From Steromphala cineraria (taxonomy: Eukaryota; Mollusca; Gastropoda; Trochida; Trochidae), in the NCBI GenBank assembly GCA_916613615.1, contig OU744737.1, forward strand, positions 1,446,001-1,510,000: a stretch of 64,000 nucleotides of DNA. Direction: 5' to 3'. Each line of letters begins with the position of its first letter. The stretch's first letter is position 1. Of the stretch, positions 60,638-64,000 are shown one piece after another. The notes below the pieces were generated by a model, which had not been told where the DNA came from, made no database searches, and saw nothing but the letters and a program-made list of their open reading frames with translations. The position numbers and the translations under genes were made by a program.

Positions 60638-61289
60638 ACATCAACTAACCTCGACTTTACCACTTCTCGATTTTCGTTCAAAGATTTTTCAAAAAAATTT
60701 AAACTGGGCTTGATTTTTGTTAATTTGTCCAATAAAGACCTTTAATTAGCCTTTCATTGAGACAGCGTAATTATCGGCTGTAAAAACCCCACCTGGGTCA
60801 GGGGCCATAAAACTCGCGCGTGTGTGACGTAATAAACAGACTACACAGATTAACGTATCATTATTTGAACTGAAATACTGCCTAAATAATTGTTAAATTA
60901 CCATCGATGTGGATATCTTTTTTACGCCAAATCTTTATTAGTGTTACATCGTAAAATGATTAATCTAACTGGGTGGAAAACATTTTCTGAAAATCGTTTA
61001 TTATTGGGTTTTGTCTGTGGTATTGTTATGATAGATGATAGATATAACGAGACTACTTCTGCTTATGACGTCACAAAAAGGGGATGTTACCAGTGACGGG
61101 CAGTCTTGCATTCAATGGTTTGTGGCCAGATAGGTCTATACGGTCCATCAAAAGTGGCATTTAAAAACGGCTTTCTTTACCAAACTGAACATATTTGAGT
61201 AGCGACCTTTGGCGCACTATACAATATTGTAATCAGACTTTAATATAACTCAAATAAAATAGTGAAATATGTTTGTGGTTATATGAACT
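60638..61289. mobile_element. 652-bp insertion flanked by TTAA, splitting the minisatellite
   Basis: Both flanks carry TTAA (60634-60637 and 61290-61293). Removing the insert and one TTAA restores a perfect repeat junction CAATCATTAAGAGC. The ends ACATCAACTAACC and (inverted) AGTTCATATAACC match at 9 of 13 positions. There is no recognisable coding frame; a 68-codon frame at 60890-61096 is not supported. Confidence 0.7.
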
Positions 61290-62015
61290 TTAAGAGCTTT
61301 TCCCATTGCTACCTTGTGGAGTCAAGGCTTTTCCCCAATCATTAAGAGCTTTTCCCATTGCTACCTTGTGGAGTCAAGGCTTTTCTCCAATCATTAAGAG
61401 CTTTTCCCATTGCTACCTTGTGGAGTCAATGCTTTCCCCAATCATTTAAAGCTTTTTCCATTGCTACCTTGTGGAGTCAAGGCTTTTCTCCAATCATTAA
61501 GAGCTTTTCCCATTGCTACCTTGTGGAGTCAAGGCTTTTCTCCAATCATTAAGAGCTTTTCCCATTGCTACCTTGTGGAGTCAATGCTTTCCCCAATCAT
61601 TTAAAGCTTTTTCCATTGCTACCTTGTGGAGTCAAGGCTTTTCTCCAATCATTATGAGTTTTTCCAATTGATGCTTTTAGGAATCAAGGCTTTTCACCAA
61701 TCATTCTAAGAGTCTTTCCAATTGATGCTTTTAAGAATCAAGGCTTTCCCCCAATTATTAAGAGCTTTTCTCATTGCTACCTTGTGGAGTCAAGGCTTTT
61801 CCCCAATCATTAAGAGCTTTTCCCATTGCTACCTTGTTGAGTCAAGGCTTTTCCCCAATCATTAAGAGATTTTCCCATTGCTACCTTGTGGAGTCAAGGC
61901 TTTTCTCCAATCATTAAGAGCTTTTTCCATTGGTACCTTGTGGAGTCAAGGCTTTTCACCAATCATTAAGAGTTTTTCCCAGTGGTACCTTGTAGAATCA
62001 AGGCTGTTCACCAGA
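61290..62015. repeat. 52-bp minisatellite, right part (about fourteen copies)
   Basis: Same unit as 60364-60637, more homogeneous in the first half. A higher-order pattern is visible: the block ending GAGTCAATGCTTTCCCCAAT occurs twice, 156 bp apart. Confidence 0.95.
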
Positions 62016-62217
62016 TTGTGATTAACTTGTCGCAGTCGTTTTCATATTCATTCTCTTAATATACTACCGACAGAAATATGGGATTTACTGTGATTGTAAA
62101 CGTTCTCCAAATGTCAACTAAATACACATTTCGGAGCGCCGTTGAGATTGAGAATTGTCAGGATAGTGGTGGAGTTTTTCTAATGATCGTAGGTTCTTGT
62201 TTTTACCAAATGCCTCT

Positions 62218-62617
62218 GGAAATTATTGGGTAGGACATTCCTCTGTAGGTGCTTATTTATGCCCAATGCCTCTGGAAATTATTGGGTAGGACATTCCTCT
62301 GTAGGTGCTTATTATTACCCAATGCCTATGGAAATTATTGGATAGGACATTCCTCTGTAGGTGCTTATTTATGCCTAATGCGTATGGAAATTATTGGATA
62401 GGACATTCCTCTGTAGGTGCTTATTTATGCCCAATGCCTATGGAAATTATTGGATAGGACATTCCTCTGTAGGTGCTTATTTATGCCTAATGCGTATGGA
62501 ATTTATTGGATAGGACATTCCTCTGTAGGTGCTTATTTATGCCCAATGCCTATGGAAATTATTGGATAGGACATTCCTCTGTAGGTGCTTATTTATGCCC
62601 AATGTCTATGGATATTA
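62218..62617. repeat. 56-bp minisatellite, seven copies plus a partial one
   Basis: The unit starts GGAAATTATTGGATAGGACA and contains TTCCTCTGTAGGTGCTTATT and ATGCCCAATGCCTAT. Unit starts are 62218, 62274, 62330, 62386, 62442, 62498, 62554 and 62610. The last is cut by the poly(A) of a LINE. Confidence 0.96.
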
Positions 62618-64000
62618 TTTTTTTTTTTATCACTTTATTTCTTTTTGTAGGCACCACAAATATACTATACAACTGTAATATTCATTTTCTTGATTATAAA
62701 CATAATTATCAAATCGATCAGACATGGCATACAAAATTTACAATTATGGATATATATTAATATGTGAAAAGACTGTGGCATGATGACCAGAAGGAGATAA
62801 ATTTCTCGTATCTACAATCAGTGTAGAGACGCTCCTTACTGACGTTATAGGTGTCTTGTAAAATTGATTTAAGGCCGATAATATGTGGTTTTCTGTTCTG
62901 GCATTTACAAATATAAATATAATGTTTAATTACAATAAGAATCAAATTCAATACATCATTTCTCTTTTCTTTGTAACCAAATATAATATGAGTAATACTC
63001 GGTTCTAAATTTAGTCCACATCTCAATTCAATCCATCTAAATAAGTGATGCCACAGACTTTTCACATGTACACAGTCATATAAAAGATGTTTGATAGTTT
63101 CATTTGCATTATTACAAAAAGTACACAGAGGGGAAACTTGCGAATTGTACATGGAAGCACTTCTATTTGTTGTGAGTATTCTATGAATTATTCGATATTG
63201 AAACCATCTTAATTTGCATTAAACAGTGCTGCGAAATGGAATAAAGTTATATATTTTCCAAACATCATTACTTATACTTGAGCCAATGTCATTTTCCCAT
63301 TTCGTTTCGCTTTTAACTTGATCTATTTCGTCTTGTTTTGTTAGTTCTATATACAATTCCTTACATCCTTTGGTTTCCTTGAATAAAACTTTCAAATTAT
63401 CAGGCATAAAAGGCATACTTAATTGTTTAGAAAGTAATAATGAATCCTTTTTAATGTATTCGTTTATGCAATGAATTAAACCCATATATTCCAAGAAGTT
63501 CGTCTTTACTTTATATATTTCGCAAAATTCTGAGAATGCAAAAAATGCACCATCATCTTTTAAAATATCATTTACATATTTGACATTTGATGTCACATAG
63601 CGTTTGATCATTACTGGTTGTTTGTTTATCAAGATATTATCATTTGTCCAGATATATTCTGTTGTTACATCATGAACTGTTCTTTTGCTTTGTAAGATCG
63701 CCCAGGCGTTGAAAACGTCTTTCCAGAAACTATTTTTAATGTGTGGTATGATATGGCTTTTCTTGATAACTTGATCCCATTTCTATTGGGTCTAAAACGC
63801 TTTTAGGTAGATAAACATCTGCAAGATTTTTAAGCTTAGTGTTTTTAGTGTAGAGTCTTCGAATCCATGATATTTTCTGAGATTGTATTGTTTCTAGGAT
63901 TAAGGGGACCTTCAAGCCGCCTCTTTTATAGTCTTGAACAATCAACTTGCGCTTAACTTTATCTGGTTTATTTTTCCATACAAAGGAAAAACACTTTTGT
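62618..64000 (-). mobile_element. LINE 3' part with poly(A) tail, runs off the window
   Basis: On the minus strand the C-terminal region of a non-LTR reverse-transcriptase protein is readable: GGLKVPLILETIQSQKISWI, FWKDVFNAWAIL, LRWFQYRIIHRIL and CTFCNNANETIKHLLYDC. A frameshift lies near 63775-63790 and an in-frame TAA at 63219-63221, so the copy is dead. The 3' UTR (62756 downwards) ends AAATAAAGTGATAAAAAAAA, a polyadenylation signal and tail. The 5' part, including the catalytic domain, lies beyond the window. Confidence 0.88.

Overview
The window is eukaryotic nuclear DNA and is most likely from a mollusc, probably a bivalve. The evidence is AT-rich non-coding DNA with GC-richer exons, one intron-containing RING/B-box/NHL (TRIM-type) gene of a kind known to be expanded in bivalves, fragments of several non-LTR retrotransposons, many short inverted-repeat elements, scattered AGGGAGATAA-type motifs, and a 'GTGAGTGAGTGAG...' interspersed repeat that I associate with molluscs. 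No database search was possible, so the species is not named.

Layout. (1) 1 to about 27,893: a macrosatellite of eight units (seven nearly complete, one partial) in head-to-tail order. Units come in a short form (about 3.30 kb) and a long form (3.83-3.87 kb) that differ by a swapped internal module; the order is S-L-L-L-L-L-S-S. Each unit except the truncated last one carries a promoter-like block, and each long module carries a 107-codon exon-like open frame. (2) 27.9-32.26 kb: non-coding DNA with a small inverted-repeat element (28,370-28,716) and a local duplication. (3) 32.26-35.30 kb: four decayed copies of the end of the neighbouring gene, then about 50 copies of a 51-bp minisatellite that abuts and includes the stop codon of that gene. 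(4) 35,287-39,126, minus strand: the TRIM-like gene with RING, two B-boxes, coiled coil and NHL repeats. It has three clear coding exons, all joined in phase 0, plus two tandemly duplicated candidate 21-nt microexons in the first intron. (5) 39.1-64 kb: transposon-rich intergenic DNA with TTAA-flanked elements, long hairpins, three LINE 3' fragments on the minus strand (49.6-50.0, 52.6-53.7 and 62.6-64.0 kb), two tRNA-like sequences and at least ten minisatellites or local duplications.

Only the TRIM-like gene can be supported as a host protein-coding gene. Its likely role is that of a cytoplasmic RING-type ubiquitin ligase with an NHL beta-propeller. The strongest candidates for something undescribed are the paired in-phase microexons, each adding exactly one coiled-coil heptad; the minisatellite that appears to have grown from the gene's own last exon and carries a 5' splice-site-like motif in every copy; and the modular macrosatellite. 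Everything is read by eye; identities and periods are counted from the sequence and are approximate where stated.
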